Made by a program: the position numbers and the translations under genes. The notes beneath the pieces were generated by a model, which saw nothing but the letters and a program-made list of their open reading frames with translations, searched no databases and was not told the DNA's origin. A stretch of DNA of 64,000 nt from Phytopythium helicoides (taxonomy: Eukaryota > Oomycota > Peronosporomycetes > Pythiales > Pythiaceae). The stretch spans positions 558,001 to 622,000 of the forward strand of contig JANFNE010000032.1 of the NCBI GenBank assembly GCA_024867545.1, in the 5' to 3' direction. Shown here piece by piece: positions 32,207 through 43,207 of the stretch (position 1 is its first letter; each line of letters opens with the position of its first letter).

Positions 32207-35200
32207 ATGTCTCGGCAAGGTCGAATTCGCGCGATGGTCGTTCACACGTGTGTGCTTGCGATAGCAGCGTCAGCCAAGACGTACACGACCAAGTCTAGCA
32301 TCTTGCCGTGGGTTGACCCTGACACACCTGATGCTGACAAGGAGTACACGACCTCAAGAGGGGAGACTTGGACTCTTACAATGAGCGATGAGTTCGATAC
32401 ACCAAATCGAAGCTTCGATCCGGGTAGAGACCACATATGGGCTGCATTAGAGATGGCAGATGGCACCAACAACGCTCTCCAGTACTACGGCCGGAACATG
32501 ACAACCACCGTTTGCGACCAAGACAGCACATGCTACTTCCAGATCGAGATCAACATGGACGAGACGAACGTGACTGTCTGGAACAACTACATGTCTCCAC
32601 CAGGGTACCAGGACGTCACGTTCTACTATCGCTCTGGGATGATTCAGTCGTGGAACAAGTTTTGCTTTCAAGGTGGGGCCATCAAGGTCAAGGCACAGAT
32701 GCCAGGGGCTGTATCCAACAAGTCAGGGAACCCAGATGTGTCGACAGGGTCTATAACAGCTCGTGCAGCGCACATCGGATTCTATCCGACATGGCCTGGT
32801 ATCTGGCTCATGGGAAACCTTGGACGTGCGCTATTCTCCGGATCGACAAGCCGCATGTGGCCATTCACCTACAATGAGTGCAATGAGACTGTGTTTGATC
32901 CTCAGAACCAGCGCATTAACACCTTGGTTCCCAACGTCGTATCTTACGACATATCCGCATGGGCTGCGTGCGATAGTATCTGCATGACACGCTTGTTTCT
33001 CATTAGCATGGAGTGCCTGGAACCCAGCAAGGAATCGACCGTCATGAAGACAGCCAAGGCGACTCAAAGACGCTCCTGAATTCCTCGGTTGCGTTGAAGG
33101 CTTGCCGAGAGCTCATTGGTTGCATCGTGGATGCCAACGCGCAGGTTCGCAAGTCTGCCTCCTCGCTCCGTTCCTCTTTGCAGTACAAATGTCGAGTCCT
33201 GGCTGCTCACCAGACCGTTGGAAAGCAGAGGGTGCCATCCCTCCTTGTTCATCATGCTTCACATACACTTTGCAAGTAAAAAGGGGAGGGAGGTCATGAA
33301 AGAGCTAGGACTTCAACATGCGAGGGCAAAGCATTCGACGCCAAGCTCTGTTCTCCTCAGTTGGCAAGTTTCAAGATGGAGCTCAAGCGACTGCTGTCCG
33401 CGGTCCACGACCCAGGGCCACGCGCTTGAGGATCCACCGCGCGAGAAGACCAAGGCGAAGACACATCCTCTCGTGATCAAGAGCAGACACGCGTCAGCTG
33501 GACCCAGGCGTTCGCGAAATCCAAGCACCTCGCCTCGGCTTCAGCTGCGCGTCCAAGTTCAAGATCTTCACGGAGGCTCAAGTGGCGGCTCTATCGGACG
33601 CTTGCGAAAGCCAAGCTGCGTCTGTCAGCTGCTGCTCGGCCACGCTCGAGAGCTGCGTCGATGGGCGAGTGTCGTGCGCCAGCGAAAACCAAGCAACGCG
33701 CGCGACGATCAGCTTGACGACTTCAGCACGAGAGCGCTGTCGAGGGGGCACGTCTTCGTAACTTCGGTCGACATGCGCGGCCAGCCAACTTCTTCCCGGA
33801 CTACAGCGGGGCGTCATTAAGACGTATGCAGTTGAGCAGACTCTAGTCTCTCGCTGCGCGGCGCAGTGTTCCGCACTCGCCGTGAAAGCTACATTTATCT
33901 AGGTATAGTGTAGCTACTGTGGTGTTAGTGCATGCAATAGTAAACCTGGCCATGGCTTGAACCCGAACCAAGGTCGAGGAGCTCCTGAGATCGATATTCT
34001 AGAAGGTGGTGGCACTGCAATCTCATCTTCAATTCAAATTGGTCCTGGTATGCCAGAAGACTTTAGGGTGTTTCAAGACAACACGACGGCTTCCAAGTAT
34101 TGCTTCTACAGCTTCGAATGCACTACAATTGGCGCGAACAACGAAGATGTGCCAACCGAGTACTACATGGAGCAACGAGGCCACAAGTCGTGGTATCAGG
34201 GTCTGCGCTATGGTGCAAATAACTTTTGCGATGTGGATGAGGATCTGATACAGTCATACGAGTCAATTAGTGCATCTCTCAACTCCGGCATTACCAGAAA
34301 CGCATGCGCCATGGATTTGTGCCCGGCCTCGTTCGATGTTCACTCTGACCTCGGCTACAAGGATGGTACAACAGAGCGCTGGGGAATCAACACTAATGGA
34401 ACTTGTTTTCCGAAGAGGAATGCGTATCGAGGAATCTTCTTGTGCAATGCGGGCAACATGGCGTCAGAATGTGACCCATCGAGTGGATCCACAAGCACAG
34501 AATCAGAGTTCATGTACCAGATGGATGCCATCTCAGCAAACTGGGAGATCCACATGGGTGCATATCTCGGCTGGGTGGAATACACGCTTGAATGGGTCAT
34601 GGGCAACGAAGGATATATCCGATGGGGTATTGATGGACAAGTAGTCTTTGAGATTCCAGCTCAAGCTCTCACAAACCCACCACAAGACGAAGCACAATTG
34701 AACCCAAGGAAGATTATGATCGAAGAACCCATGTACATCATCTTCAATGTGGCGGTGTCAGCATCTTGGGGATCCATACCGCCAAATCCTGGAGAAAATT
34801 GTTATGGTGATGGTTCAAGCTCGCAGACCAACGCGATTTGTGACTCATTCCCCATGTACATGAAGATCGACTATATTCGCTTGTACCAAGATACGTCATC
34901 CGGAACGAATATGACGATCGGGTGTGATCCTTCGACGCACCCAACAGCGCAGTGGATCGAGGACCACATTGAAGAGTACACTGACGCTGACAATCTGTTC
35001 GAGGAAGTGTCTGGCTTGGCATTTTGCACCAAAAATGATGACTGCACGATTGATTCGTCGGTCATCACTGGAATTTGCACTGGCGGCCGTTGCGTATGTA
35101 GGTCGGCATCATGGAAGGGGCCGCGCTGCACAGTTGCTGTTGGGTCAATTGCGACTGACAGCAGCGACGCCGAGAATGACGACACAAACGAGTCATACGG

Positions 35201-35426
35201 TCCATCGATGACCATTTCTGTATCCGTTTCTGGCGCCACACTGTTGACAACTTTTGTTATGGTGTGCCGGTCTGTTGGTGCAGCTCGTGAAAGTGGTCTG
35301 GGACCGCGGAAAGGGATTTTCATCATCGGCAGAAGGAAAAAGGGTATCAATGCAGCTCTGGAAGTACATGTTAGGGAAGCGGAGCTCGACCCATTGCCGG
35401 ATTGCTACAACACGCACTTCGTTTGA
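32207..35426 (+). pseudogene. A8: SKN1/KRE6-like gene split by a 1-kb insertion
   Basis: The 5' part (32207-32918) encodes signal peptide and GH16 domain up to FDPQNQRI. The gene resumes at 33925-33927 with codons giving SACNSKPGHGLNPNQGRG and stays open to 35426. Deleting 32919-33924 plus one TTA restores a continuous frame, so the host gene was intact when the insertion occurred. The upstream frame stops inside the insert at 33077-33079. ExDxxE and the EGF-like module (AFCTKNDDC to KGPRC) survive in the 3' part. The tail has decayed: membrane segment shortened, GPRKGIFIIGRRKKG inserted, and the terminus is CYNTHFV. No suitable GT-AG intron in the right phase was found. Confidence 0.88.
32919..33924. 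mobile_element. 1006-bp insertion with TTA target duplication, in A8
   Basis: The insert is bounded by TTA on both sides (32916-32918 and 33925-33927). One TTA is enough to rebuild the host codons ATT AGT. The ends read ACACC and GGTG, a very short inverted match offset by one base; no longer terminal inverted repeat is visible. A 3-bp TTA duplication is typical of PIF/Harbinger elements, so a non-autonomous member is one possibility. A 234-codon frame (33116-33820) rich in Arg, Ser and Pro is present but resembles no transposase; captured host DNA is an alternative. Confidence 0.6.
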
Positions 35427-36218
35427 GCTCCATCTTCAGGGTATCTTTCGTATGTACATCGTATGAGCCGGACTCGAGACGTTGACGAAAGAGAAGGAGC
35501 GTTTCCATATGTTTCGAATGGTAAAGTTATGGGTCTGTGAGATCTGCAAGGGTTGTCTTTTGGTTTGCGGATGGTTTTTAGATGGATGTCACTAGTGACT
35601 GAGCTGCAACGATTTCATATTCAATCGTCGCGGCTTTAGTTCAGCGAGAGCGTGGTATGGCATTTGTAGCGGTCTTCTTCGGCTATCGGTCAAACCACAG
35701 TTCATCAGCCTCAAGCGTGATGTGGTGGTGCTGACAGAAGGTTTCACAACTGCTCCGAGCTAGGAGACGTATGTTAAATTATTGAAGAGATCTGTTGTTG
35801 GCTCGTGATCCCAGACACGTCGTGCAATCGTGTAGTGGGCCTATTATAAGACTTTGCTGGTATACCGGAAGAAACATGTATCAAGATTGGTGTGCAATAA
35901 AATGGCAGGGACACTCCAATCAGGATACTTCAGGATAACTGGCGATGCTGTAGTGTAGTACGCAGTTCACTATACGGTTGAATTGTTGTAGCATGTATAC
36001 CCTTGCCAAGCTCATTCATAATTTTACTTCATGATGACGGAACTCGAACAGAACTATACGAGCAATCACTGCTCCGACTGGCTCAGTATTAATCTCGCAG
36101 CAAGTCGACTACCGTGACCTAGACAAGTTCTGCGTAAGTCTCAGTTCGCTTTACGCGGTAAGCAGTTCATTTGAACCAACTTCCCCGTCTCACCTCAGCG
36201 CGCGCTTCAAGTCGAACT
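35427..36218. other. Spacer A8-A9
   Basis: 792 bp, repeated at 42416-43207. It carries GCTCATTCATAATTTT at 36010, a good match to the oomycete initiator plus flanking promoter element, about 210 bp before the A9 ATG. No gene. Confidence 0.5.
36010..36025 (+). promoter_or_regulatory. Oomycete initiator-like element before A9
   Basis: GCTCATTCATAATTTT agrees with the oomycete core promoter consensus (initiator followed by the T-rich flanking region) at about 14 of 16 positions. The distance to the ATG is longer than usual. The same element recurs at 42999-43014 before A11. Confidence 0.4.
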
Positions 36219-38444
36219 ATGGCAGCGCGTACTCGGCTCTCGCTCATTTTGACAAGTCTTCTCAATCATCTTCTGCTGCTGACTTCACTCTCCCACGCGT
36301 CAACTTTTGCAACGAAGTCGGGTATCTTGCCATGGGTCGATCCAGCAACACCAGACGCGGCGCAGACCTACACAAACTCGCGAGGAGAAACTTGGACCCT
36401 CACCATGAGCGATGAGTTCAACACCGCAGGACGAAGCTTCGAAGCAGGCGAAGACCATATCTGGGTGTCCATTGAGATGCCAGATGGCACCAACTCAGCC
36501 CTCCAATATTACTCGCACAATATGACCTCGACGGTCTGTGACGACGACGACACGTGCTACTTCCAGATCGAGATCAACATGGATGAGACGAACGTGACGG
36601 TCTGGAACAGCTACATGTCACCTCCGGGGTACCAGGACGTCACGTTCTATTACCGATCGGGAACAGTGCAGTCGTGGAACAAGTTCTGCTACCAAGGTGG
36701 TGCGATTCAAATCAAAACCCAACTTCCTGGAGCAGTTTCCAACGAATCCGGCAATCCAGACGTCTCCACGGGATCTACAAGTGTTCGCGCAACCAACATT
36801 GACTACTATCCAACATGGCCTGGTATCTGGATGATGGGGAACCTTGGACGAGCTTTGTATTCCGGATCAACGGCCCGCATGTGGCCATTCTCCTACAATG
36901 AGTGCAATGAAACAATTTTGGCATCCCAGAACCAGATCATCAGCGCATGTGATGATGATCCTGGCTACGGTATGAACGCGAATCAAGGACGTGGTGCTCC
37001 CGAGATTGATATTATCGAGGGAGGTGGCACAGCTATCTCAACGTCGATGCAAGTTGGACCAGGAATGCCTGAAGACTTCCGAATGATTGTGGACACAACG
37101 TCCGCGGCTGGATCCTGCTTCTACACTTACACGTGTTCTACGAAGGGTGCAAACAATCAGGATGTTCCGACCGAGTACTACTCCAGTCTTCGAGGTCACA
37201 AGTCGTGGTATCAGGGAATGCGATACGGCGCCAACAACCTCTGTGATGTCGATGATAGTCTTGTCCAGTCATACTCGACCATCGCGGCGTCACTAGAAAC
37301 TGGAATCACCGAGAATGCATGCACGATGTCAATTTGCCCAGCTTCTTACGATGTCAATGGGGATCTCGGCTACAAGAATGGCACGACTGAGCATTGGGGA
37401 GTCAACACAAATGGAACCTGCTTCCCGAAGCAAAACGCATACATGGGAGCATACCTTTGTAGTGCTGGCAACACGGGTTCCGAGTGCGGAACCACGAGTG
37501 GATCAACGAGCGCTGGATCAGAATTCTCCTACCAAATGGACGCCATTTCAGCAAACTGGGAAGTACACATGGCAGCTTATGTAGACTGGGTTGTCTACAC
37601 TGTCGAGTGGGTCATGGGCGATGACGGGTATGTCCGATGGGAAGTAGAGGGCCAACCAGTTTTCGAGATCCCTGCAGAAGCATTGACAAACCCTCCACAA
37701 GATACCGCGCAGATGAACCCGAAGAAGATCATGATCGAAGAACCCATGTACCTCATCATTAACGTCGCACTCTCCAGCACCTGGGGATCGTCGCCTCCTA
37801 ATGCTGGTGGCGACTGTTATGGCGATGGCTCCGATTCACAGACGAATGCAATCTGTGACTCGTTCCCCATGTACATGAAGATCGACTACATCCGTCTGTA
37901 CCAGGACACCTCGGACGGGACTTCCATGGCGATCGGATGTGATCCGTCGACGCACCCAACAGCACAGTGGATCGAGGACCACATCGACGACTACACGGAC
38001 GCAAACAATCCGGACACAGAAGTATCGGGAAGGGGCTTCTGTACAACAAACGATGATTGTACTATTGATGGGAAGGTGATCACTGGGACGTGCAGCAGTG
38101 GTCGATGCAAGTGCAAGTCATCATCTTGGAAGGGTCCTCGGTGCACGGTGGCCAGCACGTCAACATCCACCGACAGTAGCAGCGGCACTGACCAGGAAAA
38201 CGAAGAGTACGGGCCGCCGATGTACGTTTCTGTAGCTGTGGCGTGCGTGACTGTGATTGCGACCTCAGGGTCGATATACATGTCCATCGTGGCGACGCGA
38301 AAACAGGACGCAGCAGTACGGAAGAAGATTATGATGCAGCAGCTGCAGCAGCTCGCACGACCAAGTAAGAACCTTGATCGGCTCACTGGGGCGTCGATGG
38401 ACGGTAGCAAGCCCTTTGACAACTACAGCACAAACTTCGTGTAG
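36219..38444 (+). CDS. A9: SKN1/KRE6-like GH16 beta-glucan protein, type I membrane
   Basis: 741 residues from the ATG at 36219; the frame is open 16 codons upstream but only from a TTG. Long hydrophobic leader (MAARTRLSLILTSLLNHLLL). Active site E262, D264, E267 in EIDIIEG. EGF-like module GFCTTNDDC to KGPRC; linker STSTSTDSSSGTDQENE; membrane span VSVAVACVTVIATSGSIYMSI with an unusual cysteine; tail ATRKQDAAVRKKIMMQQ, ending in PFDNYSTNFV. This tail class is found only here and in A11. Function as for A1. Confidence 0.93.
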   Translation: MAARTRLSLILTSLLNHLLLLTSLSHASTFATKSGILPWVDPATPDAAQTYTNSRGETWTLTMSDEFNTAGRSFEAGEDHIWVSIEMPDGTNSALQYYSHNMTSTVCDDDDTCYFQIEINMDETNVTVWNSYMSPPGYQDVTFYYRSGTVQSWNKFCYQGGAIQIKTQLPGAVSNESGNPDVSTGSTSVRATNIDYYPTWPGIWMMGNLGRALYSGSTARMWPFSYNECNETILASQNQIISACDDDPGYGMNANQGRGAPEIDIIEGGGTAISTSMQVGPGMPEDFRMIVDTTSAAGSCFYTYTCSTKGANNQDVPTEYYSSLRGHKSWYQGMRYGANNLCDVDDSLVQSYSTIAASLETGITENACTMSICPASYDVNGDLGYKNGTTEHWGVNTNGTCFPKQNAYMGAYLCSAGNTGSECGTTSGSTSAGSEFSYQMDAISANWEVHMAAYVDWVVYTVEWVMGDDGYVRWEVEGQPVFEIPAEALTNPPQDTAQMNPKKIMIEEPMYLIINVALSSTWGSSPPNAGGDCYGDGSDSQTNAICDSFPMYMKIDYIRLYQDTSDGTSMAIGCDPSTHPTAQWIEDHIDDYTDANNPDTEVSGRGFCTTNDDCTIDGKVITGTCSSGRCKCKSSSWKGPRCTVASTSTSTDSSSGTDQENEEYGPPMYVSVAVACVTVIATSGSIYMSIVATRKQDAAVRKKIMMQQLQQLARPSKNLDRLTGASMDGSKPFDNYSTNFV

Positions 38445-39196
38445 GAAAACTCAAACCGACTTGACCAGATGAGCTCTTAGATCTGAACTCGAGATGGGAC
38501 ATTCGTTCAAAGTGTTTGGCAATACAGTATCATTGTAACCATGACTTGATGTCGATTGGCTGTCACTGCATTGCATGAACACTCCGGTCCAATCGCGTCC
38601 AAGTCGATGTATTGCCGTGGCCTTTTCACTCACTGCCGCTCAAGGGTAGATCTTGTCCAGTGTCTTTCAATACCTTCAACAATCTACACAAGTTCATCCA
38701 GCTATAAAGTTATAATGCTGCAGCGATGGAATTTTCGAGTTTGGCAGCGCTGCTTAAACCGCACCAGAAACACTCTTGTTGTGTAGTAAACATGAACACA
38801 AGGAGATACGTCTCGATGAATTCTCACTGCTAAATATCAGGCTTCTCTAGGAGTGGTGGTGCTGGAATGGTCCCAACAACACTTTCACGGCGGGATTGAT
38901 CTGATACTGAGCAACCCTAGACAGATTCCAAACATTACCAAGCACAGTCGCCATTTGCACCACTGCCAAACTTTAGTGAGACTCCGTTCACTGCCACAGA
39001 ACGAATTCGCCGATTGTTCTAACGCTTAAAATGAAGTAACTAATGCTCTCTGAGTCGCTCGATTCAGTGTCCGCTTCATTTGGAGGCACCGCACGCTGAC
39101 TATTAGCGATAGCATGGCCTCTAGTTGCGATTTTGCCGTGTGACAGGCACTCCACAGTCGCAGTCGGCTTTGTTCATCAACTACAACCGCTTCATC
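38445..39196. other. Spacer A9-A10
   Basis: About 750 bp. The right part, from about 39029, is the duplicated promoter region also seen before A6 and A8. The left part is unique. No gene. Confidence 0.45.
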
Positions 39197-42100
39197 ATGT
39201 CTCGGCAAGGTCGAATTCGCGCGATGGTCGTTCACACGTGTGTGCTTGCGATAGCAGCGTCAGCCAAGACGTACACGACCAAGTCTAGCATCTTGCCGTG
39301 GGTTGACCCTGACACACCTGATGCTGACAAGGAGTACACGACCTCAAGAGGGGAGACTTGGACTCTTACAATGAGCGATGAGTTCGATACACCAAATCGA
39401 AGCTTCGATCCGGGTAGAGACCACATATGGGCTGCATTAGAGATGGCAGATGGCACCAACAACGCTCTCCAGTACTACGGCCGGAACATGACAACCACCG
39501 TTTGCGACCAAGACAGCACATGCTACTTCCAGATCGAGATCAACATGGACGAGACGAACGTGACTGTCTGGAACAACTACATGTCTCCACCAGGGTACCA
39601 GGACGTCACGTTCTACTATCGCTCTGGGATGATTCAGTCGTGGAACAAGTTTTGCTTTCAAGGTGGGGCCATCAAGGTCAAGGCACAGATGCCAGGGGCT
39701 GTATCCAACGAGTCAGGGAACCCAGATGTGTCGACAGGGTCTATAACAGCTCGTGCAGCGCACATCGGATTCTATCCGACATGGCCTGGTATCTGGCTCA
39801 TGGGAAACCTTGGACGTGCGCTATTCTCCGGATCGACAAGCCGCATGTGGCCATTCACCTACAATGAGTGCAATGAGACTGTGTTTGATCCTCAGAACCA
39901 GCGCATTAACACCTTGGTTCCCAACGTCGTATCTTACGACATATCCGCATGGGCTGCGTGCGATAGTATCTGCATGACACGCTTGTTTCTCATTAGCATG
40001 GAGTGCCTGGAACCCAGCAAGGAATCGACCGTCATGAAGACAGCCAAGGCGACTCAAAGACGCTCCTGAATTCCTCGGTTGCGTTGAAGGCTTGCCGAGA
40101 GCTCATTGGTTGCATCGTGGATGCCAACGCGCAGGTTCGCAAGTCTGCCTCCTCGCTCCGTTCCTCTTTGCAGTACAAATGTCGAGTCCTGGCTGCTCAC
40201 CAGACCGTTGGAAAGCAGAGGGTGCCATCCCTCCTTGTCCATCTTGCTTCACATACACTTTGCATGTAAAAAGGGAGGGATGCCATGAAAGAGCTAGGAC
40301 TTCAACTTGCGAGGGCGAGCCATTCGACCCCAAGTTCTTTTCTCCTCAGTTGGCAAGTTTCAAGATGGAGCTCAAGCGACTGCTGTCCGCGGTCCACGAC
40401 CCAGGGCCACGCGCTTGAGGATCCACCGCGCGAGAAGACCAAGGCGAAGACACATCCTCTCGTGATCAAGAGCAGACACGCGTCAGCTGGACCCAGGCGT
40501 TCGCGAAATCCAAGCACCTCGCCTCGGCTTCAGCTGCGCGTCCAAGTTCAAGATCTTCACGGAGGCTCAAGTGGCGGCTCTATCGGACGCTTGCGAAAGC
40601 CAAGCTGCGTCTGTCAGCTGCTGCTCGGCCACGCTCGAGAGCTGCGTCGATGGGCGAGTGTCGTGCGCCAGCGAAAACCAAGCAACGCGCGCGACGATCA
40701 GCTTGACGACTTCAGCACGAGAGCGCTGTCGAGGGGGCACGTCTTCGTAACTTCGGTCGACATGCGCGGCCAGCCAACTTCTTCCCGGACTACAGCGGGG
40801 CGTCATTAAGACGTATGCAGTTGAGCAGACTCTAGTCTCTCGCTGCGCGGCGCAGTGTTCCGCACTCGCCGTGAAAGCTACATTTATCTAGGTATAGTGT
40901 AGCTACTGTGGTGTTAGTGCATGCAATAGTAAACCTGGCCATGGCTTGAACCCGAACCAAGGTCGAGGAGCTCCTGAGATCGATATTCTAGAAGGTGGTG
41001 GCACTGCAATCTCATCTTCAATTCAAATTGGTCCTGGTATGCCAGAAGACTTTAGGGTGTTTCAAGACAACACGACGGCTTCCAAGTATTGCTTCTACAG
41101 CTTCGAATGCACTACAATTGGCGCGAACAACGAAGATGTGCCAACCGAGTACTACATGGAGCAACGAGGCCACAAGTCGTGGTATCAGGGTCTGCGCTAT
41201 GGTGCAAATAACTTTTGCGATGTGGATGAGGATCTGATACAGTCATACGAGTCAATTAGTGCATCTCTCAACTCCGGCATTACCAGAAACGCATGCGCCA
41301 TGGATTTGTGCCCGGCCTCGTTCGATGTTCACTCTGACCTCGGCTACAAGGATGGTACAACAGAGCGCTGGGGAATCAACACTAATGGAACTTGTTTTCC
41401 GAAGAGGAATGCGTATCGAGGAATCTTCTTGTGCAATGCGGGCAACATGGCGTCAGAATGTGACCCATCGAGTGGATCCACAAGCACAGAATCAGAGTTC
41501 ATGTACCAGATGGATGCCATCTCAGCAAACTGGGAGATCCACATGGGTGCATATCTCGGCTGGGTGGAATACACGCTTGAATGGGTCATGGGCAACGAAG
41601 GATATATCCGATGGGGTATTGATGGACAAGTAGTCTTTGAGATTCCAGCTCAAGCTCTCACAAACCCACCACAAGACGAAGCACAATTGAACCCAAGGAA
41701 GATTATGATCGAAGAACCCATGTACATCATCTTCAATGTGGCGGTGTCAGCATCTTGGGGATCCATACCGCCAAATCCTGGAGAAAATTGTTATGGTGAT
41801 GGTTCAAGCTCGCAGACCAACGCGATTTGTGACTCATTCCCCATGTACATGAAGATCGACTATATTCGCTTGTACCAAGATACGTCATCCGGAACGAATA
41901 TGACGATCGGGTGTGATCCTTCGACGCACCCAACAGCGCAGTGGATCGAGGACCACATTGAAGAGTACACTGACGCTGACAATCTGTTCGAGGAAGTGTC
42001 TGGCTTGGCATTTTGCACCAAAAATGATGACTGCACGATTGATTCGTCGGTCATCACTGGAATTTGCACTGGCGGCCGTTGCGTATGTAGGTCGGCATCA

Positions 42101-42415
42101 TGGAAGGGGCCGCGCTGCACAGTTGCTGTTGGGTCAATTGCGACTGACAGCAGCGACGCCGAGAATGACGACACAAACGAGTCATACGGTCCATCGATGA
42201 CCATTTCTGTATCCGTTTCTGGCGCCACACTGTTGACAACTTTTGTTATGGTGTGCCGGTCTGTTGGTGCAGCTCGTGAAAGTGGTCTGGGACCGCGGAA
42301 AGGGATTTTCATCATCGGCAGAAGGAAAAAGGGTATCAATGCAGCTCTGGAAGTACATGTTAGGGAAGCGGAGCTCGACCCATTGCCGGATTGCTACAAC
42401 ACGCACTTCGTTTGA
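39197..42415 (+). pseudogene. A10: SKN1/KRE6-like gene split by the same 1-kb insertion
   Basis: Near-identical copy of A8: 5' part 39197-39908, insertion 39909-40913, 3' part resuming at the TTA at 40914 and open to 42415. One amino-acid difference from A8 is visible in the 5' part (Glu for Lys before the SGNPD motif). The 3' part encodes the same 489-residue sequence including EIDILEG and the decayed CYNTHFV end. The upstream frame stops in the insert at 40067-40069. Like A8, it cannot give a full-length protein. Confidence 0.88.
39909..40913. mobile_element. 1005-bp insertion with TTA target duplication, in A10
   Basis: Second copy of the element in A8, flanked by TTA at 39906-39908 and 40914-40916. 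One base shorter. A cluster of about a dozen substitutions and a 1-bp deletion lies at about 40236-40345, whereas the rest is nearly unchanged. Confidence 0.6.
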
Positions 42416-43207
42416 GCTCCATCTTCAGGGTATCTTTCGTATGTACATCGTATGAGCCGGACTCGAGACGTTGACGAAAGAGAAGGAGCGTTTCCATATG
42501 TTTCGAATGGTAAAGTTATGGGTCTGTGAGATCTGCAAGGGTTGTCTTTTGGTTTGCGGATGGTTTTTAGATGGATGTCACTAGTGACTGAGCTGCAACG
42601 ATTTCATATTCAATCGTCGCGGCTTTAGTTCAGCGAGAGCGTGGTATGGCATTTGTAGCGGTCTTCTTCGGCTATCGGTCAAACCACAGTTCATCAGCCT
42701 CAAGCGTGATGTGGTGGTGCTGACAGAAGGTTTCACAACTGCTCCGAGCTAGGAGACGTATGTTAAATTATTGAAGAGATCTGTTGTTGGCTCGTGATCC
42801 CAGACACGTCGTGCAATCGTGTAGTGGGCCTATTATAAGACTTTGCTGGTATACCGGAAGAAACATGTATCAAGATTGGTGTGCAATAAAATGGCAGGGA
42901 CACTCCAATCAGGATACTTCAGGATAACTGGCGATGCTGTAGTGTAGTACGCAGTTCACTATACGGTTGAATTGTTGTAGCATGTATACCCTTGCCAAGC
43001 TCATTCATAATTTTACTTCATGATGACGGAACTCGAACAGAACTATACGAGCAATCACTGCTCCGACTGGCTCAGTATTAATCTCGCAGCAAGTCGACTA
43101 CCGTGACCTAGACAAGTTCTGCGTAAGTCTCAGTTCGCTTTACGCGGTAAGCAGTTCATTTGAACCAACTTCCCCGTCTCACCTCAGCGCGCGCTTCAAG
43201 TCGAACT
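42416..43207. other. Spacer A10-A11
   Basis: Copy of 35427-36218, including the initiator-like element GCTCATTCATAATTTT at 42999. No gene. Confidence 0.5.
42999..43014 (+). promoter_or_regulatory. Oomycete initiator-like element before A11
   Basis: Identical to the element at 36010-36025; same reasoning and same caveat on distance to the ATG. Confidence 0.4.

Larger units (their letters stand above)
29514..32771. repeat. Block duplication I, right copy (A7 plus 5' part of A8)
   Basis: Counterpart of 24498-27752. The copies share promoter, gene ends, spacer and the start of the following gene. Confidence 0.8.
32039..38450. repeat. Block duplication II, left copy (A8 plus A9)
   Basis: Colinear with 39029-45440 at an offset of 6989-6990 bp, nearly identical over about 6.1 kb, including the 1-kb insertion inside A8/A10 and the long A8-A9 spacer. 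Exceptions are a cluster of changes inside the insertion (about 33245-33355) and the tail of the second gene from 38174 onwards. Confidence 0.9.

Noticed and set aside
33116..33820. 234-codon frame inside the insertion
   Set aside because: Composition (Arg/Ser/Pro) and overlap with other open frames suggest chance; no transposase or other motif.
32919..33924. The insertion as an intron
   Set aside because: Ends are not GT-AG in any register that restores the frame. Candidate internal donors (for example near 32938) combined with the TTAG acceptor give the wrong phase or immediate stops. The TTA duplication fits transposition better.
36171..36218. Upstream TTG starts for A9, A11 and A12
   Set aside because: Non-ATG starts are not expected here, and the first ATG in each case places a good signal peptide at the N-terminus.
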